This document shows, in pieces, positions 44,370 to 61,707 of a stretch of 64,000 nucleotides of DNA. The translations under genes were made by a program, and so were the position numbers. A model generated the notes under the pieces. It did no database searches, was not told where the DNA came from, and saw only the letters and a list, made by a program, of their open reading frames with translations. Location: assembly GCA_948567375.1 (NCBI GenBank), contig OX419758.1, positions 3,167,001 to 3,231,000 of the forward strand. Direction: 5' to 3'. Every line of letters starts with the position of its first letter. Within the stretch, counting starts at the first letter, position 1. This DNA comes from Lunularia cruciata (lineage: Eukaryota > Streptophyta > Marchantiopsida > Lunulariales > Lunulariaceae).

Positions 44370-46700
44370 TACTTCCTGTTCCTGTATGAGAACTGTTCTA
44401 ATATGATGCCAAGTCGTGTATGTTTGCGTTCGTGTGTGTGTTTACGAGTCCAAAAGGAAAGGTTGATAGGTTCAACGAACGAACATGAATATGCACATAC
44501 TGTCCACTCGTGCCAAGTGCAATATCTCCGTTCCGGCTAGCGATTGCACTACGGAGGTTTAAAAGGTATCCAAACATTTCATACATATAACCTTCTGAAA
44601 GTTGCAGGTATTCAAAGGTAGGGTTCAGGTCACTGTCATTTTCAGTTAAGAGTGCAGTTACAGAGTATAGAGATATTTTCGTATGGGGGCCGCTAGCTAT
44701 TTGGAGTACTTATGAACGGAATTTATTACACATACTGGTGTATTTAGTTTGGTTCCAGCCAAACCCGCTGCACTTAGCGAGAGATGCACTTGCAGATGTC
44801 CAGAGTGGACTGTAATCATCACAAGACCGTGATGGTGGGGTGAAAATGGTGTCTTTAATCTTTGAGAATGTCTGAAGGGCTATGACAAGTAGTGGGTTTG
44901 AGCTACGGCAGTAAGTGCAGGTGATAGCGGTATGAGCGAAATCTAGTACCCCACATTTTGGCATTATTAGAAATCGGAGCCGGGACAAATCTACGGACTT
45001 TAGTTGATGCATTGATTTCAGTGTAATTCTTGGTCCACCTTTGTTTTCCAACAAAGACGGGAAGAGATCGATATTACCTCCTAGGTGTGCCGACCCGCTT
45101 GAAGTAAGAGAAGGGTAACGAGGATGTGGAAAGGCTAAAAAGCATGAGGTTTCAGGACCGGGAACAAGTGTTGAAAGCATAACCCAAACTGACCACCCAA
45201 CCTACAGATCGCCCATGGATTCTGTGCAGAGTCACCCCAATCTAAAATTTGATGATATACTCCCCAAATAATGCAATCTCGTTGTTACATAGCTGGAAAG
45301 ATCATCATCTTCCATACGAGATTATACAGGATGTAGGCTTTTTATTCTGATCTCATTCTGATTTTGTCGTTGTTGGATCGATCCAGTCTGTACATTTCCA
45401 TAATGCCCATTTCATTCTCACCCGAGAACTCAAGGGTGTAAAATGATTTTAGCATAATGAGAAAGTGATGAGAATAACAGGAGGGCAAAGGGGTAGTACT
45501 ACAGAAGTAAAACCGTTAAAACGTCGAATTACAGTGCCTTCGTTTCAGGAGAATTTAAGCAGAACATGGGCCCTTCACTTTTGACCGCCGTCAGTAGATG
45601 TTTGAGAAGAGAAGCCACACTAAGCATGACTCCTTTTGAGCGCTGGATTGGGCGCAAAGACCAGGACGTCGATGATTAATCCCTGCTTCTAAAAGGGAGC
45701 TCAACCAGCTTGACATTGAGGCAGTGACAATCTTCAACAGTCTATGCCGTGAATTCCACCAGTTCATCAAACCCGTTTGCATAACTCCTATACTAACATA
45801 AAGCTCTTCGAAAGTCTTTCAGCGTAAAGTATGTTATGTCTATGGTTTGCGCGTAAGCTTAATGTTTGTAATGACTGTTCTTGTACTTATTTTCATTAAT
45901 GACTCAAATCATATGTCTATTGAGAATACTTGTAGTAGGCCTTCTGTGATTGTTGAGACGAACAACACTTCCTCGATTCCATGCCTTGTCGCATCTAAGC
46001 TCGTTCTGAAAAGAATATGCTTAACAGTAACCACAGTTTTTATTCCCCATCTTCACATACTAGAGGTGATAGTAAACATGATATTACATTACACTCAACA
46101 TCTCATAGGTTGGACATGACCAACACATTCGAAGCAGATGCACGATCTAGTAACTTACTGGATGCACGTTACATTTCATGTTCATGGACTTGAAAAAGGT
46201 GGTAGAATATAAGATTGTTGATGAGCTCGACAATCTATCGAAATGGCTGAAAGGAGGTGGATAACCAAAAAGTGGGGAGCCAGAGAGGATCAGATGAAAG
46301 GAAAAGAGACCAGAGATAAGAGTTATATATAAACTTCCCCTCTAGATAATACCATAATATGCATGTAACAACGAAATGAAATTAGAATGGAGCAGCCCGT
46401 TGCCTTACAGTGAAAACCACATGGACGGGCTAGAACAAGCCCCAGCTGCGCTTGAAACCGGATGGCTGGCATGCAGGATCAGGATCAGGCCGGTCGTGCA
46501 GTATCCGCCCCCATGGCAAACGCCGTCAATCGATCGTGTCGTGACGTGACGGACAGAAGGCAACGAAACTCTGTGGAACTGATTCCAGGCAACAAACGCC
46601 GGAGAATTCCCCGGCACAGTAACAGTCAAATGATGCTGGTGACAGTAAACTGCGGTTGACGTGCCAGGTGGGAGGATGTCAGGGGTATCAGAGTTACCGC
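44370..46700. other. Unassigned; no gene supported
   Basis: A 156-residue open frame on the minus strand (44710-45180) is the longest here, but it has no motif I know and no clear splice partners, so I do not call it. 46380-46780 becomes GC-richer toward the kinase gene and may be promoter. Confidence 0.35.
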
Positions 46701-46855
46701 GCCATGTTCAAAGGGGCCCCGGAAGGTGGGAAATACGGGCGGGGTTGAACGGGCGAGCCGGGTGGGTAAAACGAGTAGGCCTTTAATTACAATCCGGCCT
46801 TGTAGCCATTTCTCACAAGAGAAGAGGCTCTAGAGAGCGGGAGACAGACTTTCAT

Positions 46856-46895
46856 CTTCCCTTCCCCTTACCCTTTTTGTTTCCTTCCTTTTACT
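46856..46895 (+). promoter_or_regulatory. CT-rich tract, probable core promoter or leader of the kinase gene
   Basis: TCTTCCCTTCCCCTTACCCT followed by more pyrimidine text about 1.2 kb upstream of the start codon. Pyrimidine patches are common at plant transcription starts; no clear TATA box is seen. Placement of the transcription start is inference. Confidence 0.35.
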
Positions 46896-46899
46896 ACTA

Positions 46900-48119
46900 T
46901 CTATCGTCCGTCAGTAAGCGAGAGCGCACTGGATTGCGCATAGAGACGGAAGAGGCGTGGCTTCAAATTGTGATTAGCAGGTCTCGAGGAGTTTGTCCAG
47001 TTTCTGTCAGCATTTTGATTGCGGTTGAGTGGTTGAGTTGCTGGCGTTCCCTGGTGGGAGTGGGGATTGCGGGCCCGATTTGGGCGGATACAGGCGCCAG
47101 AGTGGTGGAGCTTGTATGAAAAGCAGCAGAGTGGAGTTCCGGACGAGGTTGTTATTGCCACTGAGGTGGTGTGGAGTGGAGTGGAGTGGAGTGGTGTGGA
47201 GTTTCAAATTCTAGGGGGTCGTGACCGAGAGGAAAAGTAACAGCAGCAGGTTTGGAGGAGTGGATCAGGGGGAGGAGTGAGTGTGGACAAGGCAAAGCGC
47301 GACCCCGAGTTCCATCGAAGATCTTGCCGTTCCTCCGAGCTTCTGTCTTCCGCGGTTCCCTGGCTATATCTTTTGCGCTGCAAACCGATTGTGCCTAGTC
47401 TTCGAGAGATTGATCACCTGCACGATCTTGTTGAGCTGCTGCTGTCTGTTGGCCTCCTGCATTGTGCGGAGTCCACTGCCCTAATAAGTACTCGGTCGGA
47501 TTGCTATCTCGGCGTTTCCATACCATTGCCTCTACATCCAAGCCTCTGCGTTGTTTTGTGTGTTTGCATCTAGCTCTGAGTCTAGAGCCTCCCCTCCGTG
47601 ATCGTTCCATCGCGAGCTTTTACAACTTGACATAGATAACCCTGCCGCATTTAGGACTTCCTCTTCTGTCGTCTCATTCATCTCGGGGTATCAATTAGTG
47701 TGATATTACTAAGAGAATCCAATGACAATTCCCCGGAATCAGTGTCTTTCTCAGTTCTGAGTTTTTGAGTGGTGCTCCACCCTCGTTTACCCTTTGTTTT
47801 CTGAACTTTTATGTTGATTCAGTCCTGATCGCGGGACGCATTTTCCAAGGCAGGAGCCAATTACATAGAGAAAATAACTAGAATAGGGAATTTCCTGCTT
47901 AACTCAGACTGGCGTTGGCGGAGGAAGCGTATCAACACCTCTGGTAGCTTTGGAAGCTACCACAAGCTTCATGGAAAGCGGACCAGAGTTTATGCATACG
48001 AAGTTCCGTAGCTCGGCTGGACGTGAAGTGGATCTGCGAATGAGTGCAACGAAGCTCGTGTAGAAGGACTGCGCTGTGTCACCACCTGTCATCTGTATAG
48101 AGAGTATTCAGTTGAAACA
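46900..48119 (+). other. Long 5' leader of the kinase gene (extent uncertain)
   Basis: About 1.2 kb before the start codon with no coding domain, several upstream ATGs and short frames (46877-47119, 47277-47573). It may contain a leader intron. Upstream frames could dampen translation, which is inference. Confidence 0.35.
47169..47202 (+). repeat. GGAGT pentamer repeat in kinase leader
   Basis: GTGGAGTGGAGTGGAGTGGA continuing to GGTGTGGAG; about six imperfect units. Confidence 0.8.
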
Positions 48120-53084
<4,965 letters not shown>

Positions 53085-54240
53085 GACATCCTTGTTTTAT
53101 ATACGGTGCCCTTGCACCCTCCATTTCAGCATAGGTGGCATACATGCTTTTGTGAATGTGTAAATTTGAGTTTTATTTGTAGAGCCGGCCTTGGTGTCAG
53201 CCAGTTCTCATGGTCTATCGAAGATGTTTTCGAGCAACCATCTGTGATTCCATCTAGATCCGAACACCGAGTCCAAATTGCAAATAAGCGGTGGCTCACC
53301 TCATGCCGTTTGCTGATCAGCATGGACGACACACCTTCTGTTGCTCGCAATGTACAAGGAAGGTCTTTTGACATTGTGCCTTGATTAAGGCTTTATTTAT
53401 TAAAGAGAACTAGGTTAACAATCTCTTTCGTGCAGTCAAGATTCTTGCCGCAGTCATCAGTACTTTGTCACTGCGTTTGCTGATCTCTTCTACCTTGTCA
53501 GCTAGGCCATTGAGTCTATCGGTAGAAGCTGGGCGCTCTTCATGTTTTGACCTTTACACTACATAAAGAAATTTCTCTGCTTGCTGAGACGTCCTTCTCT
53601 GTCTTGTCCTTCTCTCTGGCGTTTTCTCGAATACTTCTGTGGATCAGCCAATCTCTCTTGACCATCCTCTGTTGCTTGTGATGATTGGACTGTCCTCACC
53701 AGGCCTTCTGGACAGTGTATCAGCTTTCCCCTTCGATCATGTGCGTAGCCTGCCTACGAACATCACATTAAGCTTGGCCAGCTCACCAATCCTATAGGCC
53801 ATTCGGTAGCTAAAGCTGATCCTGTTATGGAACTGAACTTTAGAACGACTATATGCAACCCTCCGAAGGATGGAAGCATCGTGGACGGTTGAAGAATGGA
53901 GTGTTCTGCAATACAACCATTCGCAGGAAAGTGGATAATGCCAGCGTTCTCCAAATAATGCCAACGTGTGCTGTTGGAGTTAACAAGGATAGCTGAATCC
54001 TCTGACTACAGTTAATCATGGAATGGTGGGTCTGTGTCTCAGTTGAATGAGCGTTGAATTTGAACTTTCTACTGCGCTGTCAAGCAGAGATCGTTGATGC
54101 TTTTGATACCTCGCCTCGCAGATAGTTAGTTGAACGTTTCTGACAGTTCACGTTGACAACTACTTCGACGCTTCATTTCCTCAATGTGGATAAGTTCGGG
54201 ACTGGTAACTTCGTTGCAGCGAAGCATCATCGACAGTGAA
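53085..54240. other. 3' UTR of kinase gene and unassigned flank
   Basis: The first few hundred bases are probably 3' UTR (open frames 53106-53384 and 53126-53374 lie here and show no domain). TTTATTTATTAAAG at about 53391 is AT-rich and could serve polyadenylation. Beyond that no gene is seen. Confidence 0.4.
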
Positions 54241-54253
54241 CTCTTTCACTTCC

Positions 54254-54323
54254 CAACGAATGGAAGCGAAAAATGGCACTATTACGTTGGGATCGGAAGG
54301 AAAATGCTCCCTTCCATTCGTTG
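54254..54323. repeat. Perfect inverted repeat, 13-bp arms, 44-base loop
   Basis: CAACGAATGGAAG (54254-54266) and CTTCCATTCGTTG (54311-54323). Pairing does not extend beyond the arms. Confidence 0.85.
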
Positions 54324-54329
54324 TTCGGG

Positions 54330-57300
54330 TAGGTCGAAAGTAAGAATTACGAACATCTAATGAGAAATGGCGGGAAGCAGATCACGTCGGTGAGAATGAT
54401 GCGCAAACTATACAAGTAAGAGAAGCAATTCAAGAACCAGAATGTCAAGGCGAGATCGAAGCCGGCAACGACCACTTCGTGCTCGTATATTCTAAAGATT
54501 TAGACGATGAGTGTGGGTGGTTTCCCTAACATACCTGATAGAAGTCGACGACGTTAGAGCTTCATCCCAGTTAGACCGAACGAGCGGGAGGCTTCGTGTC
54601 CCTTAGTTCGGTAAATTTGGTCGGAGTTTATGAGGATAGCCAGAGTAGGTGACAGTCTTTCTGCCTGCCGACCAGAGTATTGCTTCGAGAAATCTTGACA
54701 AATCCCGAGAGAAGATCTCTCTGTAAAAGCTTCTGTAAAAGTCAGCATAATGACAAAGTTTTTAGGGGTCCTAGGAAAGAGGCCCAGAAACTGTAGGGTC
54801 TTGGAGCTAATTTTGGTGGACGGTTTCTTGCGCTTGGTATCTGAGCCCCATAAACTCAACCTTTGGACTACATGATGACTTTTGGCAACGTCCAGCTTTA
54901 TGCATGACCAACCATCCAATGTCCATCTCTACTGGATTGAAATCGCTCGATTCTTTCTTTATCTCTAGCCGTATGAGCCCAAGTCCAGAGTACCATCGAA
55001 AGCCAAGCTGTTATTCTTTTCTTTTCGCTGGAGCAGCAACAGTGGTTTATACAATCATCCGGAGAAACTGAATTTGCCTCGGAAATGAAAAGTAGTTTCA
55101 CAATCATTTAAACGATCTGATTTTGCCTCGAAATTAAAAACTTTCTTTGGGACCGAACCACTGTATCTACAGCTACCATTATCCGACGGGTCAAACAAAA
55201 GGGATACCAAATTCGTTAGCGAAATCGAGGCTCTGCGGAATAAAGACATCTTGCAGAGGCCAGAAGGTGTCTTACCTCGTCACCGTTTGGCAAGGTGTAA
55301 TGGTTGAAGAAGCTCATTAACGGTAAGTGTACCTTCAGAGCTACCCACTGCAAGGATGCAACAGTGCGCGATTTGAACTTTGCTTAAAACTTTCATCGTC
55401 TGACAGCAGTGAGTAGGTTTCCTTCTAATGAATGCCTTCACTGAGACTTCTCGAGGGATTCAGGACATTAGGATTCCTCGCTTCGAGTTTGAGTCAAAGA
55501 GGCAGAAGGCCTGTGATGGTAATTACAAGATACTCCACATGCGATAAGATGCTTCCACTGACCTTTTAAGAAGTCGGAATGACATCCTAGAACAGGTGAG
55601 ATGGGAACGAAATAAACATATCTTAGTCCCACTGGTCTATGAGGCTTACCAGGCCTTCGAGCTTCTACAGAACTCTGACCCTTCAGGAGCCCACATTTCC
55701 AAGAAGAGCAGGTGAGAGTTGCTGCCGCTTTTTGAACGAGCTCACAATTACATGCTTTTCTTGCGACTTTGTTGCCGCAAACAGGTCATCTATTCTCATG
55801 CCTGGTTGTAGCAATTCTGGCTCTCTCGTTTACTTCGAGGAACGATGGGTTGTATCCCTCGGGGCCTCGCATCGGAAACTGCACCTCTCCAACTACAGTG
55901 CCAAACATCAACACAGACCTGAACCCCAGTCTCCCAGTCTTCATGTTGGTGACTTGCACCTTCTTACTTTTAATGCAAATTTAAAGGATCACTGATCCAA
56001 GTCACATTAATCTGACTAATCTGTCTAATCTGTCTATTAAGGTCTATGTTTCCACTTACGGTGCTGACTGTCACATGGAAATCATGTCCATGTTCCCCGT
56101 TGGGGAGTAATTCCATTAATTGTCGATCTTTGTCAGATGGAAAGGATCATGATGAACTCTTATTTAGACCAAGTTAGTTTAATACAAGAAACAGAATATT
56201 TCCCGTCAGAAATATTTCGGCAGTCGTCCTGAGCCCCTCCATATCGATCCACACCATGTCAAGATATCGTCGTTCTGCTGTCTCGACTAGACTCGTCCCA
56301 CAACATCAGGAATTTGTTCCATCTCCACAACCCACAACTACTGTTGATCTCTCTGCTCAGGTTATCAGATATTGTTGTTCATTGATTCTGTGTCGCAACA
56401 GTAAAGACGAGGTTTAAACATGGCGTAAGCAACTTACAGTGGTATCTCTGTGAGAACAACGTGTTGTCGTTCCGTTTTCTCGAGCTATGACCACGTGCGA
56501 TGATTGCGAATGAACATCCGTGAACCCGACCTCATCACTACTACTGTAACGTACTGTCCCAGCCCACAAACTCGATTCATCACCTCTCAAAGGAAGAGAA
56601 ATGCTCAATTCTCGGAGTTACTTTTCGTGCTAACTATCATCCTCATCTCCCCCATTGATTTCGCAACCATCACAAGAGACGAGCAACGGGCATTGCACTG
56701 CATTGTGTCTTTCCTCCTACATCCTCGGAAGGAAATATGACCTACTCAGACCCCCGACAGGCTGAACCAGTAAAAATGCTGACGTGGGGTGTGGCTTTCC
56801 CTCATGTTCTTAAGACTTGCACCATCTCCTGACCTGTTGGTTCTTCTAAACTAGAATGGCGCTCGATACAGAAGCATGAGGAGCGAATATGACGGGCATA
56901 CGGGAACCAAGCAACGGGAGGAATTTGGACTGCGACTCCATTGGATTCAGATTTCTCAGAGACTTGCTCAGACCTCCCACAGGCCAAACAGGTTACCCTG
57001 TTGCTTTACCACCGGTGATATGTTCATGTTCTTATGGATCCTCTCTACCTGTTCACCATTTGCTTCCCACGAAACGAGAGCGGCGCTCGTTACGAGAAGA
57101 AATAACACCGGCCTACCGGGGTCGACCACACCATGGGATCTGACAGAGTAGTGCTCAGGGTCTGAGTAAGTCTTCTTTAACTGGTTCCTGCCCAATTCTA
57201 CTGCTTTAAATCAGAATTTATCCAAATGCAAATTCCGTTCCCCTACTTCAACCTCGACTTAAATGCAGTTGGAATAAGAATTCGATAGTCATGAATCGCC

Positions 57301-58250
57301 TGCTTCGCTATTTCCTGTTCAAACACCGTAAGGACAGGCTACAGTATGGGAGTGTACCCAACCAAACCAGCGTTTCAAGTACGTTTTTATTAATTTAATT
57401 GGGAAGGTCTTCTTGATGGAAACGAATATTATTGTTTGTTCCCACCTGTAAGAATAATCATGTACATCTTGTTTAGTACTTCTCATTATGTAAATTATTG
57501 AATAGACTGTATCTGCAGTGAATACCTTTAGGTATTTATGGTCTTCTTCCTGGTTGGAGTTTTGAATTCTGATCAATGCCCATTCTATATTGTTCAGGTA
57601 CTAGTAATAAATTTTATACCTTTATCAAATCCAAAAGAAGTTGAAAAGATTACTATCACTTTGTGGTAGATTACTTTTCTATTACTTACGTGGTCGTAAA
57701 TATCATTTAGGGATCTCCATCGGAATTGGAGATATCATATGACACGAAACAGCTCTTTAATTTTAATAGAGATTGCAGCCTTAGAAGTTGTTGGAGGCAT
57801 GTGAGAATTCATATACCAGTTCTAGAAAACCACTTCTAGAACAGTATTTGTTATTAGTGTGTGGTAGAATGGTTTGTTAGAATCCAGTAACAAGGCTCAA
57901 GGGGAGAATCTGATTGCAATCAAAATGTTACAGTAAATAAGGAGTCTAGAAGTTGGCATAGAGAGAAGAGAGTTTAGGGTGAGCTGTGAGAGTTTAGGGT
58001 TTCAAATGAGCTGAGGAAAGACACAACGACTCTTGTATATTAAATATGAACACTGCCAGTTTTTTTTGTTCTTACGATTGGCTCTATAAATATATGATTG
58101 TCAATACCTTATATATGATTGTCAATAAGCGAAGTTTTAGACTTTCTTGTAAAAGCACTAAAATTTATATTATAAAAAGATGTAGTCTGGTTATTTCATT
58201 TTTCATGCAAACTTTGCTAACTTTATGAATGAAATTGGGTGACTCAAATT
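54330..58250. other. Unassigned; no gene supported
   Basis: Open frames of 60-121 residues on both strands (54554-54919 minus, 55639-55995 plus, 56876-57151 plus) lack known motifs. Some CAGGTGAGA-like donor sites occur near 55600 and 55705, so an unrecognised spliced transcript is possible. Confidence 0.35.
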
Positions 58251-58253
58251 TGT

Positions 58254-58294
58254 GATAACAAGGCTATATATAATCTATATATAGCCTTGTTATC
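58254..58294. repeat. Perfect inverted repeat, 19-bp arms, 3-base loop
   Basis: GATAACAAGGCTATATATA, loop ATC, then its exact complement, followed by a (TATC)/(TATA) run to about 58325. A tight hairpin or cruciform. Confidence 0.92.
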
Positions 58295-58329
58295 TATCTA
58301 TATATATCTATCTATATATATAATCTAAT

Positions 58330-59050
58330 ACTTTTTCCAAACCGTAAAAATTTAGATATCGAATTTATATGCATGCTAAATTTCTGTATATATAAATGCT
58401 CAATCCCTGCTAAGGTTTCTGAAACATTATGGATTAAAGTATATTGAAAATACTAGTTTTAAAGATCATGTGGTTAATGTTAGAATGGCCATGTCCCAAT
58501 CTTTACAGCCAAGCGTTATCTAGCGTTAGAGGTTTTGGTTCAATGAACATATTATTGCAGAACAGACTGGTTGTCTTTTTTTTTCTTAAATTTATTTTAT
58601 GTACCTACCTTACCTATCTTTTTAAAATTTTAAAATTTTAAAATAGGTTTAATGTGGGATGTTGAAAGATTCAAATATACTTGAAGTCTGAAGTTTTGAA
58701 GTCAATTTCTCTGCTTTGTATTTTATGATGTGCTTTGAAGGCGGCATACAGAAACTTGTCTTTAAGTTACCCTATAGCTCCACCAACTAAAAAGGCTACT
58801 GATCAAAGAAGTACGTAAGTAGAATCTAAAATACTAATTTCTACTAATTTCCTGCTCCAAGCCCTCAAATCTCCAACTTAAGAGTAGTCTTAAGCTTATC
58901 TTTTCTTCCGTCAGAAATTCAACACACAGATTTCCATTGTTTCAGAGGACAATGTCAACTGTTCAAAAAGGTTTCTTTGTTAAAAAGGTGTCAAAGAAAT
59001 AAAGATTGAACTTCGTGAACTACTCATATATTATTTCTCCAACCCCCATG
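58330..59050. other. AT-rich, unassigned
   Basis: No gene seen. AAATTTTAAAATTTTAAAAT at about 58625 is a simple AT palindrome. Confidence 0.4.
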
Positions 59051-59052
59051 AA

Positions 59053-59161
59053 GATATAGTCTCTCTATCTCACAGCTGCACTATCGTATCAAACTCAATA
59101 TCAAATATATAGTCTCACTCTCATACAGCTGTATCATCATTACATATCAACTAAATATCAA
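59053..59161 (+). repeat. Diverged tandem duplication, about 53-bp unit
   Basis: ATATAGTCTCTCTATCTCAC then AGCTGCACTATCGTATC, and ATATAGTCTCACTCTCATAC then AGCTGTATCATCATTAC, each ending in CTC/CTAAATATCAAA-like text. Confidence 0.7.
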
Positions 59162-59320
59162 AGAGTTTAGGTAGAGCACACAATTTGTCTCTTCCTTATC
59201 TTTTCAGCACGAGGGAGAGAACTTATGCGATTGCATGCCTATGTTTCTCACCACGTCAACCTACATACAAATATCGTACATCATCTTGGCACGTGAACAG
59301 CCCAATATGATGCTCTTTCT

Positions 59321-59595
59321 CTTACTTGAGGTAGAAGGTAAGCCGAGCTCTTGACTGAATATACCGTGGGCAAGTTGTTATTTTCACAATGGAGGGTCCA
59401 GTAAAGCAGGCACACAGCGAGAGAGAGATATTGTCAAAGCAATGACATGAAAAAGTGAAGAACTTTTGGATGTGTTTTTAATATTTCCATTATGGTTTCA
59501 GTCTTTACTTGAGGTCGAAGGTGAGCCGAGCTCTTGACTGACTTGAATATACCCTAGGCAAGTTTTTAGTTCCACAACGGAGGGTCCAGCAAAGC

Positions 59596-59632
<37 letters not shown>

Positions 59633-59732
59633 CAAAGCAAAACAGGCAGAGAGAGAGAGAGATTGTCAAAGCAGTGACATGAAAAAGTGAAGAACTTTTG
59701 GACGGCTTGTTTTATTTCCACTGTCGTTTCAG
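59321..59732 (+). repeat. Large tandem duplication with GA microsatellites
   Basis: Two units (about 59321-59503 and 59504-59732) share TTACTTGAGGT-GAAGGT then AGCCGAGCTCTTGACTGA, GGAGGGTCCAG-AAAGCAGGC, ATGACATGAAAAAGTGAAG, AACTTTTGGA and the TTTCAG end. The second unit is longer because a GA run (about 29 bp at 59600-59628) and the segment after it are doubled. Confidence 0.88.
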
Positions 59733-61707
59733 AATTTAGTTGATCAACGGGATAATCTTGCAGTCAAGGACAAATTACACGAACGTGTACCCAAGTCTAG
59801 AAGATTATATTCACTGACTCACGTTTTCTCGAATCGACCGTGGAGATGATGCACGCAGGCTACTGGTCAACCTTGAACATCTCGAGTAGAGCAAAGAAGC
59901 GCAAAATGCTTCCAAACCAAAAGACGTTATAATGTCGTATTACGGCCACAAACAGTAGGAAGCAGGATATAAAGAAAAGGGCACTAATGGGCAATTTGTT
60001 CCTTCTAAGCAACGCATTAAAGCAGCACCAGATTCTGCTTTAATGCAAAGCACTGTAGCACTCCAAAGGAAAATCAGCATTTTGACAATGCAACTCTGGA
60101 AGCAGGACGACTTTGTCATAACGGATGCTTGTATTAAATAAGTTTACTGTTTCCAAAAACACTGTAGATTAGAATGCTTGTAGACCCGAACTGGTGCTTG
60201 CTAACACGCGCGGGAGGTGTGAGCTCTTGGTATAAGAACGCGACGCTGCTCTTGTAACGAAGAGGAAGCGGAGATTGTGTAAGCAGTGTTCCTAGTTCGA
60301 AAGCGGATCTTGTCGGCGTGGCTTGAGGTAAGAACATAATAATGGACGACAAGAGTCTGAAGAAGCGGGCCAAGTTCCGAAACCACTGTAGCATCCTCTT
60401 GTCCAGCAGCATTTGAAAGTAAAGGACGCCGGAATAATGAAAGACGGAGGGGCAGCCATAGCAGAAGCTCGACGTGAGACAGGTGCATGTATTGTTGAGC
60501 TGCAACGCGTTAAACACGTTTCGTGAATCGAGAGTAGGCTAACTGTACATTCTGGCTTTCTGATTGCTCTTGATTGTGAAAGAAAATTTCAATGATATTC
60601 TTGTGAGCTTCCAGTTGCGTCATTGCGTTCGCGAATAGAAGAACCTTCGTGCAGGTCATGTCGTGTCTTTATCGTTTATATTTGCCAAAAATATGACCAT
60701 GAGTGTCCGACATTTCATGAACGAGTAATGTGGGCGGAGGTTGCTATGAGAGATCTGAAATTGAGGTCGATTGTGACTTAGGCTTTAAAGAACTTGAATT
60801 GAAGGGGGAGGAAGATGGCAGCCTACAAGTAGCGTGCACGCGACTCTTAAATTCTTTGAGATGCTCTTTCCAGCGGAGTACCTAGCATGACGTTTGCGTA
60901 ACCGCATTATGTCTCTGAAAATTTTCCTTCGAGGAGGATGGTGAAATTGGTCTGGTAGCACCCTCTTAAATGAAATCTAATATACGTTGGAATCTCAAAT
61001 AGGCAGATCAGCGCAGATGATGGACATTGACAGGTGATTTGATTTACAGTGTACGTTGAATCTGCATTAAATTTTTCAACGAGAAAGGAGTAACAAGCAC
61101 TAGTAACACGCACGGCCAAACGACTTTAAGTGATCTCGAAGGCTAGCCGCTAGTCTAGAGTCCGCGACTTGCCAAAAATAATTAAATAATCATATCGTCA
61201 ACTCAAGCTGATTGAAAAGCTCTCGAGCGTAAATAGTTATCGAATGTCAAATTGAATTGCTTTGAGACGGAACTAAGGTCGATGCAAAAGTTGCTACGAT
61301 ACAGATGGTGCTGAATTCAGGAATACACGTTCGCTGCATGAGACGGAAAGGTAATTTCCCTAGCACACTGCCCTTCGAGCGTATGAGCATTGAGCAATCT
61401 ATTCAGGAAATTAACATGAAAGGCATATCACGAAAGGCAAAATCCATCGATCGGCTCTCGAAGACATTCAACGTCCAATATTACATATGGACGATCAGCT
61501 TTTCAAAGGTCAGAGAAATGGAAACATGTCGAATCTGTAATCTAAGGACCATCAATATCAAATAATCGTGAAGACCAGTGTGGTTGTTGTTGCTATTTAA
61601 GGACCATCAATATCGTCCAGGCCAGTGACGGCCAGTGTGGTGCTTGTCGCTATCCCTCTCAAAATTGGAGGGATGTACATTTTCTAATGTCTGCAGAGTC
61701 TGATGCA
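59733..61707. other. Unassigned; no gene supported
   Basis: Overlapping minus-strand open frames at 60134-60517 and 60201-60488 carry no known domain. Part of this may be 3' flank of the RING gene that ends at 61708. Hairpin 60014-60046 listed separately. Confidence 0.35.
60014..60046. repeat. Perfect inverted repeat, 12-bp arms
   Basis: GCATTAAAGCAG, 9-base loop, then CTGCTTTAATGC. Confidence 0.9.

Noticed and set aside
44710..45180. 156-residue minus-strand frame as a gene
   Set aside because: No recognisable domain, no promoter or splice support; chance frames of this size are possible in this composition.
56876..57151. Overlapping 84-91 residue frames as a gene
   Set aside because: Two different frames are open over the same stretch with no known motif; likely chance.
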